A stretch of DNA of 7,207 bases from an uncultured Paracoccaceae bacterium (GTDB lineage Bacteria; Pseudomonadota; Alphaproteobacteria; Rhodobacterales; Rhodobacteraceae), in contig CALFYQ010000092.1 of NCBI GenBank assembly GCA_937952085.1, positions 1 through 7,207 of the forward strand. Reading direction: 5' to 3'. Below, in pieces: positions 1-5,695 of this stretch. The number at the start of each line of letters is the position of its first letter. The first letter of the stretch is position 1. The translations under genes were made by a program, and so were the position numbers. The notes below the pieces were generated by a model. It saw nothing but the letters and a program-made list of their open reading frames with translations, did not search any database and was not told where the DNA came from.

Positions 1-1069
1 GGGTGAGCTGCACCGTGACGATGGTGAGGCCGAAACCGAGCGCCGTCTGCATCGCCATCAGCGAGCCGGCGAGGGCGGGCGGCGCGGCGTCGGCGATCAT
101 CGCCGAGAACTGCGCACTGTCGGGGATCACCAGCGCCCCCCAGAGGAGGAGAAGCCCGAAGGAAAGCCAGACCGGTCCGCCATGCGCCGCCCCGGCAGCG
201 AGGGCGCAGGCGCCGGAGCCGACCATCGCCGCCGCCGCCACCCGCGCCTTGCCGACCCGGTCCGCCAGCCAGCCGGCCGGGGCGCAGGTGAGCGCGCCGA
301 CGCCGATGGCGAGGAAGGCGACGAGCGCGGCGAGCCGCGCCGCCTCCGGCGCCGGGAGATGGACGGCGAAGCCGGCCGCCGCCGCGGCCGCCACCCAGCC
401 CCACATCGCATAAAGCTCCCACATGTGGCCGAGATAGCCGCCGGTCGCGGCGCGGATTTGGGGATCGGTCCACATCAGGCGGATCGCCGAGGGCTGGAAG
501 GCGGGCGCGCGGGCGTGGTGCGGGCCGAGCCGGAGGAAGGGGGCGATCGCCGCCGCGCCGAGCGAGGCCGCCGCCGCCGCGCCGATCACCACGCGCCAGT
601 CCGCCCCGCCGAGAAAGGCGGCGAAATGCGGCGCGGCGGTGCCGAGGGTCAGCGCCCCGACGAGGGCGCCGACGAGGAGGCCCCGATCCTTCGTGCCCCA
701 GCCGACCGCGATCTTCATGCCGACCGGGTAGACCCCGGCGAAGCCCGCGCCGGTGACGAAGCGGAGCGCGACCGAAAGGTCCGAGCCGAGCGGCGCGACG
801 AGAAGGCCCGCGGTCAGCGCCGCGTTCATCAGGCCCGCGACCACCATCAGCCGGCGCGGATCGAACCGGTCCGGCAGGCCGGAGATCGCGGCGGCGAGCG
901 CGCCGGCGACATAGCCCGCCTGCACCGCCGAGGAGAGGAGCGCCGCGCGGCCCGGCCCGAAGCCGCCCTCGGCGATCATCCCCGGCAGGGCCGCCGCCGT
1001 CGCGAACCAGGGCGACATGCCGAAGAGGACGGCGACCGAGAGAAGCGCGAGGGCGGCGAATTTCGACAT
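1..1069 (-). CDS. Major facilitator superfamily (MFS) transporter, 3' end missing at window edge
   Basis: An inner-membrane secondary transporter. The reading frame opens with ATG at 1069-1067 and stays open to the window edge, giving 356 residues, so some 40-50 C-terminal residues are probably outside. The protein is a run of hydrophobic helices, the first at about residues 4-29 (ALALLSVAVLF, then SPWFATAAALPGM). The MFS motif A loop appears at residues 63-73 (SGLPDRFDPRR) between helices 2 and 3, and its counterpart at 265-276 (AGWLADRVGKAR) in the second half. A conserved-looking helix 4 segment (RFVTGAGFAGVYPVGMK) sits at 103-119. The start lies just before helix 1, but I see no good Shine-Dalgarno sequence. 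It lies 115 bp downstream of the Lrp-type regulator on the same strand, so it may be co-transcribed with or controlled by it. Proximity to hpd makes an aromatic amino acid or aromatic keto acid a possible cargo, but this is a guess; the family assignment is secure and the substrate is not. Confidence 0.88.
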   Translation of the reverse strand, partial: MSKFAALALLSVAVLFGMSPWFATAAALPGMIAEGGFGPGRAALLSSAVQAGYVAGALAAAISGLPDRFDPRRLMVVAGLMNAALTAGLLVAPLGSDLSVALRFVTGAGFAGVYPVGMKIAVGWGTKDRGLLVGALVGALTLGTAAPHFAAFLGGADWRVVIGAAAAASLGAAAIAPFLRLGPHHARAPAFQPSAIRLMWTDPQIRAATGGYLGHMWELYAMWGWVAAAAAAGFAVHLPAPEAARLAALVAFLAIGVGALTCAPAGWLADRVGKARVAAAAMVGSGACALAAGAAHGGPVWLSFGLLLLWGALVIPDSAQFSAMIADAAPPALAGSLMAMQTALGFGLTIVTVQLT

Positions 1070-1184
1070 GGCGCGGCGAGGTGCGCATGCGCCGCGGCGG
1101 AAGTCCAGCCCGCGCGGCGGGCGGCGTTTCAGGGTGAAACCGGGCCCAGGCGCCTGATCAGGAAGCGTTTTCCCGAAGCGTCGT
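1070..1184 (-). promoter_or_regulatory. Spacer upstream of the MFS gene with several short palindromes
   Basis: This 115-bp stretch separates the regulator stop codon from the MFS start codon. It contains GTTTCA-GGG-TGAAAC (1126-1140, 6-bp arms with a 3-bp centre) and two overlapping perfect 10-bp palindromes, CAGGCGCCTG (1147-1156) and CCTGATCAGG (1153-1162). They could be operator sites for the MFS gene or a weak stem-loop behind the regulator gene. No U-tract follows on the minus strand, so a classical intrinsic terminator is not supported. I could not recognise a clear -35/-10 pair. Confidence 0.35.
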
Positions 1185-1643
1185 TCAGACCGGAACGCCC
1201 TTCGGCCGGCCGACCCGCTGCAGCACGATGTCGGAGCGGACCTGCGCCACCATCGGGTGCGGCAGGAGCCGGCGGTGGACGAAGCTGGCGAGTTCGTCCA
1301 GCGAGCGGACCTGGAGGTGGAGGAGATAGTCGGCGTCGCCGGTGAGGGTGTAGGCCATCCGCACCTCGGGCTGGGCGCCGAAGAAGGCGGCGATGTCGTC
1401 CACCACGGTTTCGGAATGGGCGGCGAGCGTCACCCGGCTGAACGCCTCGACCACATAGCCGAGCTTCGCGCCGTCCACCTCGGCCCGGTAGCCGAGGATC
1501 AGCCCGGCCGCTTCGAGCGCCAGCCGCCGGCGGGAGCATTGCGACGGGGAGAGCGCCACCTTTTCGGCGAGCTGCGCGTTGGTGAGGCTCGAATCCGCCT
1601 GCAGGAGACCGAGAATCCTGCGGTCGAAGCCATCGAGGTCCAT
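1185..1643 (-). CDS. Lrp/AsnC family transcriptional regulator
   Basis: A 152-residue DNA-binding regulator of the leucine-responsive/feast-famine family, at the usual family length of about 150-160. The N-terminal start (MDLDGFDRRILGLLQADSS) is the typical Lrp opening. A helix-turn-helix follows at about residues 19-43, where TNAQLAEKVALSPSQCSRR contains the recognition helix. A RAM ligand-sensing domain spans about 60-142, with the characteristic TGDADYLL at 101-108. The frame is open upstream to an ATG at 1712, but I chose ATG 1643-1641 because AAGGA lies 8 nt before it and because family members begin there. The gene is divergent from hpd, the classical arrangement for a local regulator sensing an amino acid or keto acid from the adjacent pathway. 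Control of hpd and of itself is therefore likely but inferred. The effector is probably tyrosine, phenylalanine or a derivative, which the sequence does not prove. Confidence 0.92.
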   Translation of the reverse strand: MDLDGFDRRILGLLQADSSLTNAQLAEKVALSPSQCSRRRLALEAAGLILGYRAEVDGAKLGYVVEAFSRVTLAAHSETVVDDIAAFFGAQPEVRMAYTLTGDADYLLHLQVRSLDELASFVHRRLLPHPMVAQVRSDIVLQRVGRPKGVPV

Positions 1644-1667
1644 TTCGCGCATCCTTCGGGCGATTTC

Positions 1668-1682
1668 CGCACGTTCCGTGCG
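1668..1682. promoter_or_regulatory. 15-bp inverted repeat, candidate Lrp-family operator
   Basis: Perfect 6-bp arms CGCACG and CGTGCG flank a 3-bp centre, 25 bp upstream of the regulator start codon. The overall size matches the 15-bp length typical of Lrp-family sites, although the bases are much more GC-rich than the E. coli Lrp consensus. Autoregulation of the minus-strand gene is the simplest reading. Confidence 0.4.
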
Positions 1683-1759
1683 AGAGCCTAGCCGAAATCC
1701 CTGAAAACGCACGGACGTATCGCGTGATTCGCCCTATCTTCTCACGAAATCGCCATTCT

Positions 1760-1766
1760 GGAGGAG
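1760..1766 (+). promoter_or_regulatory. Strong ribosome binding site of hpd
   Basis: GGAGGAG lies 8 nt before ATG 1775-1777. It decides the hpd start against the upstream in-frame GTG at 1724, which would add 17 residues lying in the regulatory spacer. Confidence 0.85.
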
Positions 1767-1774
1767 TTGAGCCC

Positions 1775-2875
1775 ATGGGTCCCTTCCCGCACGACGCCGC
1801 CCCCGCCGAAATCACGAAGCACAACCCGGCCGGAACCGACGGGTTCGAGTTCGTCGAGTTCGCGCATCCGGAGCCCGAAGAGCTCCACAAGCTCTTCCGC
1901 ATGATGGGCTTCACCGCGGTCGCCAAGCACCGGACCAAGGACGTGACGCTCTATCGGCAGGGCGACATCAACTACCTCGTCAACGCCGAGAAGGGCGACT
2001 TCGCCGCCGATTTCGTCGCCAAGCACGGGCCCTGCGCCGCCTCGATGGCCTGGCGCGTGGTGGACCCGCAGAAGGCCTATGAGCACGCGGTCGCCAAGGG
2101 CGCGAAGGGCTATCACGGCGACGACAAGGTGATGGACGCGCCGGCGATCCTCGGCATCGGCGGCTCGCTGCTCTACTTCGTCGCGCGCGACGGCGGCTCG
2201 CCCTATGCGGCGGACTACGAGTGGCTCGGCGAGGCGGACCCGCATCCGAAGGGCCTCGGCTTCTACTACCTCGACCACCTGACCCACAACGTCTATCGCG
2301 GCAACATGGACAAGTGGTACGGCTTCTATTCCGGCATCTTCAATTTCAAGGAGATCCGGTTCTTCGACATCAAGGGCAAGATGACCGGGCTCTATTCCCG
2401 CGCGCTGACCTCGCCCTGCGGCAAGATCCGCATCCCGATCAACGAGAGCGCGGACGAGAACAGCCAGATCGAGGAGTATCTCCGCGAGTACAACGGCGAG
2501 GGCATCCAGCACATCGCCGTGGCGACGAACGACATCTATTCCTCGGTGGACGCGCTCGCGGCAAACGGGCTCGAGTTCATGCCGCCGCCGCCCGACGTTT
2601 ACTACGACATGAGCCACAAGCGGGTGGCGAACCACGAGGAGCCGATCGAGCGGATGAAGCGGCACGGCATCCTGATCGACGGCGAAGGCGTGGTAGATGG
2701 CGGGACGACGCGCATCCTCCTCCAGATCTTCTCCAAGACCGTGGTCGGCCCGATCTTCTTCGAGTTCATCCAGAGGAAGGGCGACGACGGCTTCGGCGAG
2801 GGCAATTTCCGCGCCCTCTTCGAGTCGATCGAGATGGACCAGATCAACCGCGGGGTTCTTTCCGCCGCCGAGTGA
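1775..2875 (+). CDS. hpd: 4-hydroxyphenylpyruvate dioxygenase (HPPD)
   Basis: A cytosolic non-haem Fe(II) dioxygenase (EC 1.13.11.27) that converts 4-hydroxyphenylpyruvate and O2 to homogentisate and CO2, the committing step of tyrosine breakdown. The product is 366 residues, normal for bacterial HPPD at about 355-370. The fold is two vicinal-oxygen-chelate halves. The N-terminal one covers about residues 20-150 and carries the family-typical GFEFVEFAHP (23-32). The C-terminal catalytic half covers about 160-350. The facial triad is intact: His168 in LDHLTHNVYRG, His246 in GIQHIA, and Glu330 in FFEFIQRKG. The terminal GFGEGNFRALFESIE (339-353) is the HPPD C-terminal helix that lids the active site. 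Start choice rests on the GGAGGAG ribosome binding site. The gene is divergent from an Lrp-type regulator and is followed by a convergent gene, so it is probably transcribed alone. No other homogentisate pathway genes are in view. Confidence 0.97.
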   Translation: MGPFPHDAAPAEITKHNPAGTDGFEFVEFAHPEPEELHKLFRMMGFTAVAKHRTKDVTLYRQGDINYLVNAEKGDFAADFVAKHGPCAASMAWRVVDPQKAYEHAVAKGAKGYHGDDKVMDAPAILGIGGSLLYFVARDGGSPYAADYEWLGEADPHPKGLGFYYLDHLTHNVYRGNMDKWYGFYSGIFNFKEIRFFDIKGKMTGLYSRALTSPCGKIRIPINESADENSQIEEYLREYNGEGIQHIAVATNDIYSSVDALAANGLEFMPPPPDVYYDMSHKRVANHEEPIERMKRHGILIDGEGVVDGGTTRILLQIFSKTVVGPIFFEFIQRKGDDGFGEGNFRALFESIEMDQINRGVLSAAE

Positions 2876-2950
2876 GGCGGACAGCCTGCCGCACGAGCGA
2901 CGCCCTTTCCGCTTGAGCGAAGCGAGGAGGGGCGCGGCCGACCCAGGGAG

Positions 2951-2988
2951 GGCGCCATGACGGCCGAGCGGCCGTGCTTGATGGCGCC
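2951..2988. repeat. Nested palindrome (8-bp outer and 7-bp inner stems)
   Basis: The outer arms GGCGCCAT (2951-2958) and ATGGCGCC (2981-2988) are perfect complements. Inside them ACGGCCG (2960-2966) and CGGCCGT (2969-2975) pair across a 2-base AG, with a 5-base GCTTG bulge on one side. Such a structure would fold strongly as RNA from either strand. Confidence 0.6.
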
Positions 2989-3053
2989 GCCCCGAACCAC
3001 GTTCGGACTTCTTGATCCGGCGGAGGGCGCCCGCCCCGGGATGGGTCGGGCGC

Positions 3054-3076
3054 GGCCCGTGCCGGTCGCACGGGCC
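3054..3076. terminator. Perfect 9-bp stem-loop, probable terminator end of the convergent pair
   Basis: GGCCCGTGC and GCACGGGCC pair perfectly around a CGGTC loop, 17 bp downstream of the minus-strand reductase stop codon. There is no run of T on either side, so it would be a non-canonical terminator or a 3'-end stabiliser. Its location between converging genes supports a transcript-end role for both strands. Confidence 0.4.
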
Positions 3077-3092
3077 GAGGGCCGGGAGGGGT

Positions 3093-4076
3093 CTACCCGC
3101 TGTACAAGCCGGCGCTCCGCGCCCTTAGCCGGACGAGCGCGAGCACGGCGTCGATCATCGGCGTCGGCTGGCCGGTGAGGCGGCCAAGCTCGGCGACCGA
3201 GCCGACGAGGGCGTCGATCTCCATCGGCCGGCCGGCGTCGAGATCCTGGAGCATCGAGGTGCGGTGCGCGCCGACCGCCGCGCCGCCGTCGATCCGCTTC
3301 TCCACGTCGATCGGGAACTTCACGCCGAGCGCCTCGGCCACCCCTTGCGCCTCCAGCATCATCGCCTTCGCGACGGCCCGCGTGCCGGGATCGGTGCAGA
3401 GGACGTCGAGCGTCGCATGGGTGAGGGCGGAGATCGGGTTAAAGGAGAGGTTGCCCCAGAGCTTCACCCAGATCTCGTCGCGGAGCCGGGGCCGGACCGG
3501 GGCCTTGAAGCCGGCGGCGATCAGCGCCTGGCTGAGCCGCGTCGCGCGCTCGGAGCGGGAGCCGTCGGGCTCGCCAAGCGAGAAGCGATCCCCCTCGATC
3601 AGCCGCACGACGCCGGGTTCGGCGACCTCGGCGGCGGGATAGACGACGCATCCGAGCGCCCGTTCCGGGCCGATGCCGTTCCACTGGACGTCGCCGGGAT
3701 CGACCGCCGCAATTCGGGTTCCCTCATGCGGGCCGCCGACGCCGTGGAAATACCACCAGGGCACGCCGTTGACGCCCATCACCACCGTCGTCTCCGGGCC
3801 GAGGAGCGGCTGCATGGCGGGAACGAGCGCGGGGACCGAATGCGCCTTCAGCGTGACGATGACGTAATCCTGCGGGCCGAGCGCGGCGGGGTCGTCGGAG
3901 GCCGCGACGGGGACGGTGAACCGCGCCTCCCCGTCGATCAGCGTAAGGCCATTCGCCTTCATCGCCGCGAGATGCGGGCCGCGGGCGACGAGCGAGACCT
4001 CGGCCGCCCCGGCCTTCGCCAGCCGGGCGCCGAGAAGGCCGCCGATGGCGCCGGCGCCGAGGATGCAGACCTTCAC
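3093..4076 (-). CDS. Ketopantoate reductase-family (ApbA/PanE) oxidoreductase
   Basis: A 327-residue NAD(P)H-dependent reductase of the 2-dehydropantoate 2-reductase family. The N-terminal Rossmann fold carries GAGAIGG (residues 7-13). The family active-site pattern is present at 202-215 (IWVKLWGNLSFNPI), with Lys205, Asn209 and Asn213 spaced as in E. coli PanE. The C-terminal helical domain has SMLQDLDAGRPMEIDALVG at 274-292, which includes the conserved Ser and Glu, and then TPMID (305-309). The start is GTG at 4076-4074, one base after the TGA of the upstream ligase gene, with GGAGG 6 nt before it, so the two are translationally coupled. It is slightly longer than E. coli PanE (about 300) and has a GVPWWYFHGVGG segment (104-115) that I associate with a catabolic-type paralogue group. 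The context (ligase, transporter) is not pantothenate synthesis, so its substrate is probably another 2-keto acid. The family call is firm; the substrate is unknown. Confidence 0.9.
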   Translation of the reverse strand: MKVCILGAGAIGGLLGARLAKAGAAEVSLVARGPHLAAMKANGLTLIDGEARFTVPVAASDDPAALGPQDYVIVTLKAHSVPALVPAMQPLLGPETTVVMGVNGVPWWYFHGVGGPHEGTRIAAVDPGDVQWNGIGPERALGCVVYPAAEVAEPGVVRLIEGDRFSLGEPDGSRSERATRLSQALIAAGFKAPVRPRLRDEIWVKLWGNLSFNPISALTHATLDVLCTDPGTRAVAKAMMLEAQGVAEALGVKFPIDVEKRIDGGAAVGAHRTSMLQDLDAGRPMEIDALVGSVAELGRLTGQPTPMIDAVLALVRLRARSAGLYSG

Positions 4077-4090
4077 CTCAGGCCTCCGCC
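4074..4090 (-). promoter_or_regulatory. Translational coupling junction, ligase stop to reductase GTG start
   Basis: On the minus strand GGAGG (4087-4083) lies 6 nt before GTG (4076-4074), and the ligase stop TGA (4080-4078) falls within that spacing. Only one base separates stop and start, so ribosomes finishing the ligase can reinitiate directly. This fixes the non-ATG start of the reductase. Confidence 0.75.
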
Positions 4091-5613
4091 GAGAGGCCGA
4101 GTTTCTCTGCGAGGCCGATGCGCTGGAGCTTGCCGGTGGCGCCTTTCGGGATCTCGTCGAGGAAGACGATCTTCCGCGGAACCTTGAAGGCGGCGAGGCG
4201 GGCGGCGCAGAATTCCCGCACCTCCGCCTCGGTCGCCGCCGCGCCTTCGCGGAGGACGACCGCCGCCGCCACCTCCTCGCCGAGCTTCGGGTGCGGCAGG
4301 GCGAAGGTGAGGGCCTGCGCCACTGCCGGATGGTCGGAGAGGACGCCGTCGACCTCGAGCGGGCTCACCTTCTCGCCGCCGCGGTTGATGATCTCCTTCA
4401 GCCGGCCGGTGAGGGTGAGATAGCCCTCTTCGTCGAAGGCGCCCTGGTCGCCGGTGCGGAACCAGCGGCGGCCCTCCGCCTCGAAGAAGTTCTTGGCGTT
4501 GGCTTCGGGGTTCCCCTCGTAGCCCGGCGTGACGTTCGGGCCGGAGATCGAAACCTCGCCGATCGCGCCGTCGCCGAGGAGACGGTCCTCCGCCTCGTGC
4601 GCGATCCGCACCATCGGGCCGGCCGCGAGGCCCACGGCGCCCGGCTTCTGCGCCTTCGGCGGCAGGGGGTTCGAGGTCATCTGATGGGCCGCCTCGGTCA
4701 TGCCGTAGGCCTCGATGACCGGGGCGCCGAAGGCTTCCGCGAGCTTCGTCATCACCGGGCCAGGCAGCGAGGCGGAGGAGGAGCGGAGGAAGCGGAGCCC
4801 CGCCGCCTTCGCCGCGCCCGGATTGCGCTCCGACCGGGCGAGTATGGTCTGATGCATGGTCGGCACGGCGGTGTACCAGGAGGGCTTCGCCTCCTCGAGC
4901 CAGGCGAAGAACTTCAGCGCGTCGAACCCCGGCGCGCACCAGACCGAGGCGCCCGCGGCGAGCGAGGCCGAGACGGCGGCGACGAGGCCGTGGATGTGGA
5001 ACAGCGGCATCACGTTGAGGCAGCGATCCGCCCCGGTCAGCGCCAGCGAGGCGCCGATATGCTTCGCCGAGGCGGCGACGTTGCGCTGGAGAAGCGGCAC
5101 GATCTTCGGCCGGGAAGTGGTGCCGGAGGTGTGGAGGATGAGCGCGACATCCTCCGGCCCCGGCGCCTCGGGCGCCCTGGCCGGGCCGGCCGGCGCCTCC
5201 GCCGAGAGGGTGAAATCGCCCGCCGCCGCGCCGGGCGCGAGGCGGAGGACGGCGAGGCCGAGCTTTCGCGCGACGGCGAGCGCGGGCCCGTCGTAACCCG
5301 CCTCCAGAACGATCGCCTTCGCCTTCAGGTCTTCGAGGTAGAAGGCGAACTCGTCCTCCTTGTAGGCGGGGTTGAGCGGCGCGGTCGCGGCGGCGCCGGC
5401 GATGGCGACGAAGGCGGCGGCCATTTCCGGCCCGTTCGGCAGGACGATGGCGACCCGGTCGCCCCGGCCGATCCCGGCCGCGCCGAGCGCGGCGGCGGTC
5501 CGCGCCATCAGATCCCGGAGGCCGCCGAAGGCGAGATCGGGACGGCCCGGCGCGCCGAGCGCGGGCGAAGCATCCGGGTGGGCCGCGACGAGGGCGACGA
5601 TGGTGTCGGTCAT
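4078..5613 (-). CDS. Acyl-CoA ligase (AMP-forming), oxalate-CoA ligase-like
   Basis: A 511-residue ANL-superfamily adenylating enzyme that activates a carboxylate with ATP and joins it to CoA. All core motifs are present: the phosphate-binding loop HTSGTTSRPK (161-170), the YGMTEAAHQM aromatic/threonine motif (303-312), TGD (387-389), the hinge GRLKEIINRGGEK (403-415), and the C-terminal catalytic lysine Lys495 in PKGATGKLQR. From memory, the segments PLFHIHGL (203-210), SWYTAVPTMHQ (245-255), FGAPVIEAYGMTEA (295-308), TSNPLP (313-318) and LAAFKVPRK (473-481) match the plant AAE3/yeast Pcs60 oxalyl-CoA synthetase group unusually closely. Oxalate or another small dicarboxylate is therefore the leading substrate. 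The start ATG 5613-5611 has GGGAG 6 nt upstream. The gene lies 82 bp after two ABC permease genes and is coupled to the reductase. A generic medium-chain or aromatic substrate remains possible. Confidence 0.9.
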   Translation of the reverse strand: MTDTIVALVAAHPDASPALGAPGRPDLAFGGLRDLMARTAAALGAAGIGRGDRVAIVLPNGPEMAAAFVAIAGAAATAPLNPAYKEDEFAFYLEDLKAKAIVLEAGYDGPALAVARKLGLAVLRLAPGAAAGDFTLSAEAPAGPARAPEAPGPEDVALILHTSGTTSRPKIVPLLQRNVAASAKHIGASLALTGADRCLNVMPLFHIHGLVAAVSASLAAGASVWCAPGFDALKFFAWLEEAKPSWYTAVPTMHQTILARSERNPGAAKAAGLRFLRSSSASLPGPVMTKLAEAFGAPVIEAYGMTEAAHQMTSNPLPPKAQKPGAVGLAAGPMVRIAHEAEDRLLGDGAIGEVSISGPNVTPGYEGNPEANAKNFFEAEGRRWFRTGDQGAFDEEGYLTLTGRLKEIINRGGEKVSPLEVDGVLSDHPAVAQALTFALPHPKLGEEVAAAVVLREGAAATEAEVREFCAARLAAFKVPRKIVFLDEIPKGATGKLQRIGLAEKLGLSAEA

Positions 5614-5695
5614 GACGTTCTCCCGCGCGCCGGTCAGCGCGCCGGCTTTGAGCGAGGCATAGCGCGCCGGGCGGGCCCGCGCCAGCGAGCCGGTT
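5614..5695 (-). promoter_or_regulatory. Leader of the ligase gene with three direct repeats
   Basis: This 82-bp gap lies between the second permease stop and the ligase start. The 9-mer GCGCGCCGG occurs three times on the plus strand (5625-5633, 5637-5645, 5662-5670), and a perfect 10-bp palindrome GCGGGCCCGC follows at 5671-5680. The ligase ribosome binding site GGGAG (5624-5620) overlaps the edge of the array. The gap may hold an internal promoter or a processing/attenuation site. Given the base composition, chance repeats cannot be excluded. Confidence 0.3.

Larger units (their letters stand above)
1644..1774. promoter_or_regulatory. Divergent promoter region between the Lrp-type regulator and hpd
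   Basis: This 131-bp spacer must hold both promoters. It contains the inverted repeat CGCACG-TTC-CGTGCG (1668-1682). A related element at 1708-1726 is CGCACG, then seven bases, then CGCGTG, which is an imperfect inverted repeat. The two copies of CGCACG start 40 bp apart, about four helical turns, a spacing compatible with Lrp-type dimers bound on one face of the DNA. GATTTC (1662-1667) is repeated in inverted form as GAAATC at 1694-1699 and 1746-1751. A CTATCTT at 1734-1740 is a possible -10 for hpd, but I see no convincing -35. Operator function is inferred from position and symmetry only. Confidence 0.45.
2876..3092. repeat. Intergenic palindrome cluster between convergent genes (REP/BIME-like)
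   Basis: This 217-bp spacer lies between the hpd stop and the stop of the convergent reductase gene, and I find no credible gene in it. It contains a row of inverted repeats. (1) CGCTT-GAGCG-AAGCG at 2910-2924, extendable imperfectly to about 2902-2933. (2) GGCGCCAT/ATGGCGCC at 2951-2988, enclosing ACGGCCG-AG-CGGCCGT at 2960-2975. (3) CCGAAC-CAC-GTTCGG at 2992-3006. (4) GCGCCCG/CGGGCGC at 3027-3053. (5) GGCCCGTGC-CGGTC-GCACGGGCC at 3054-3076. In addition, the block at about 2934-2956 (CGCGGCCGACCC...GGCGCC) resembles the reverse complement of that at about 3028-3055, so the whole unit is itself roughly palindromic. Its likely role is bidirectional termination, possibly as a member of a dispersed repeat family. 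Confidence 0.6.

Noticed and set aside
182..1345. Long plus-strand open frame of 387 codons
   Set aside because: It is antisense to the MFS gene and part of the regulator. The translation is an Arg/Gly/Asp/Ala-rich low-complexity product with no recognisable domain, as expected for a shadow frame in GC-rich DNA.
1644..1712. Upstream ATG starts for the Lrp-type regulator at 1712 and 1652
   Set aside because: They add residues not found at the usual family N-terminus. The AAGGA at 8 nt spacing fits ATG 1643, and the 1712 start would run through the inverted repeat.
1129..1938. Minus-strand open frame of 269 codons across the divergent promoter
   Set aside because: It overlaps the regulator, the promoter spacer and the hpd 5' end in a different frame and has no family features.
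3034..3046. Extension of the 3027-3053 hairpin as a classical intrinsic terminator
   Set aside because: Further pairing needs a bulge, and no run of T follows on either strand, so I list it only as part of the palindrome cluster.
2957..3178. Possible small plus-strand gene starting in the hairpin cluster
   Set aside because: The product is Arg/Ala-rich, crosses the strong stem-loops and runs antisense into the reductase 3' end. It is better explained as noise over palindromic DNA.
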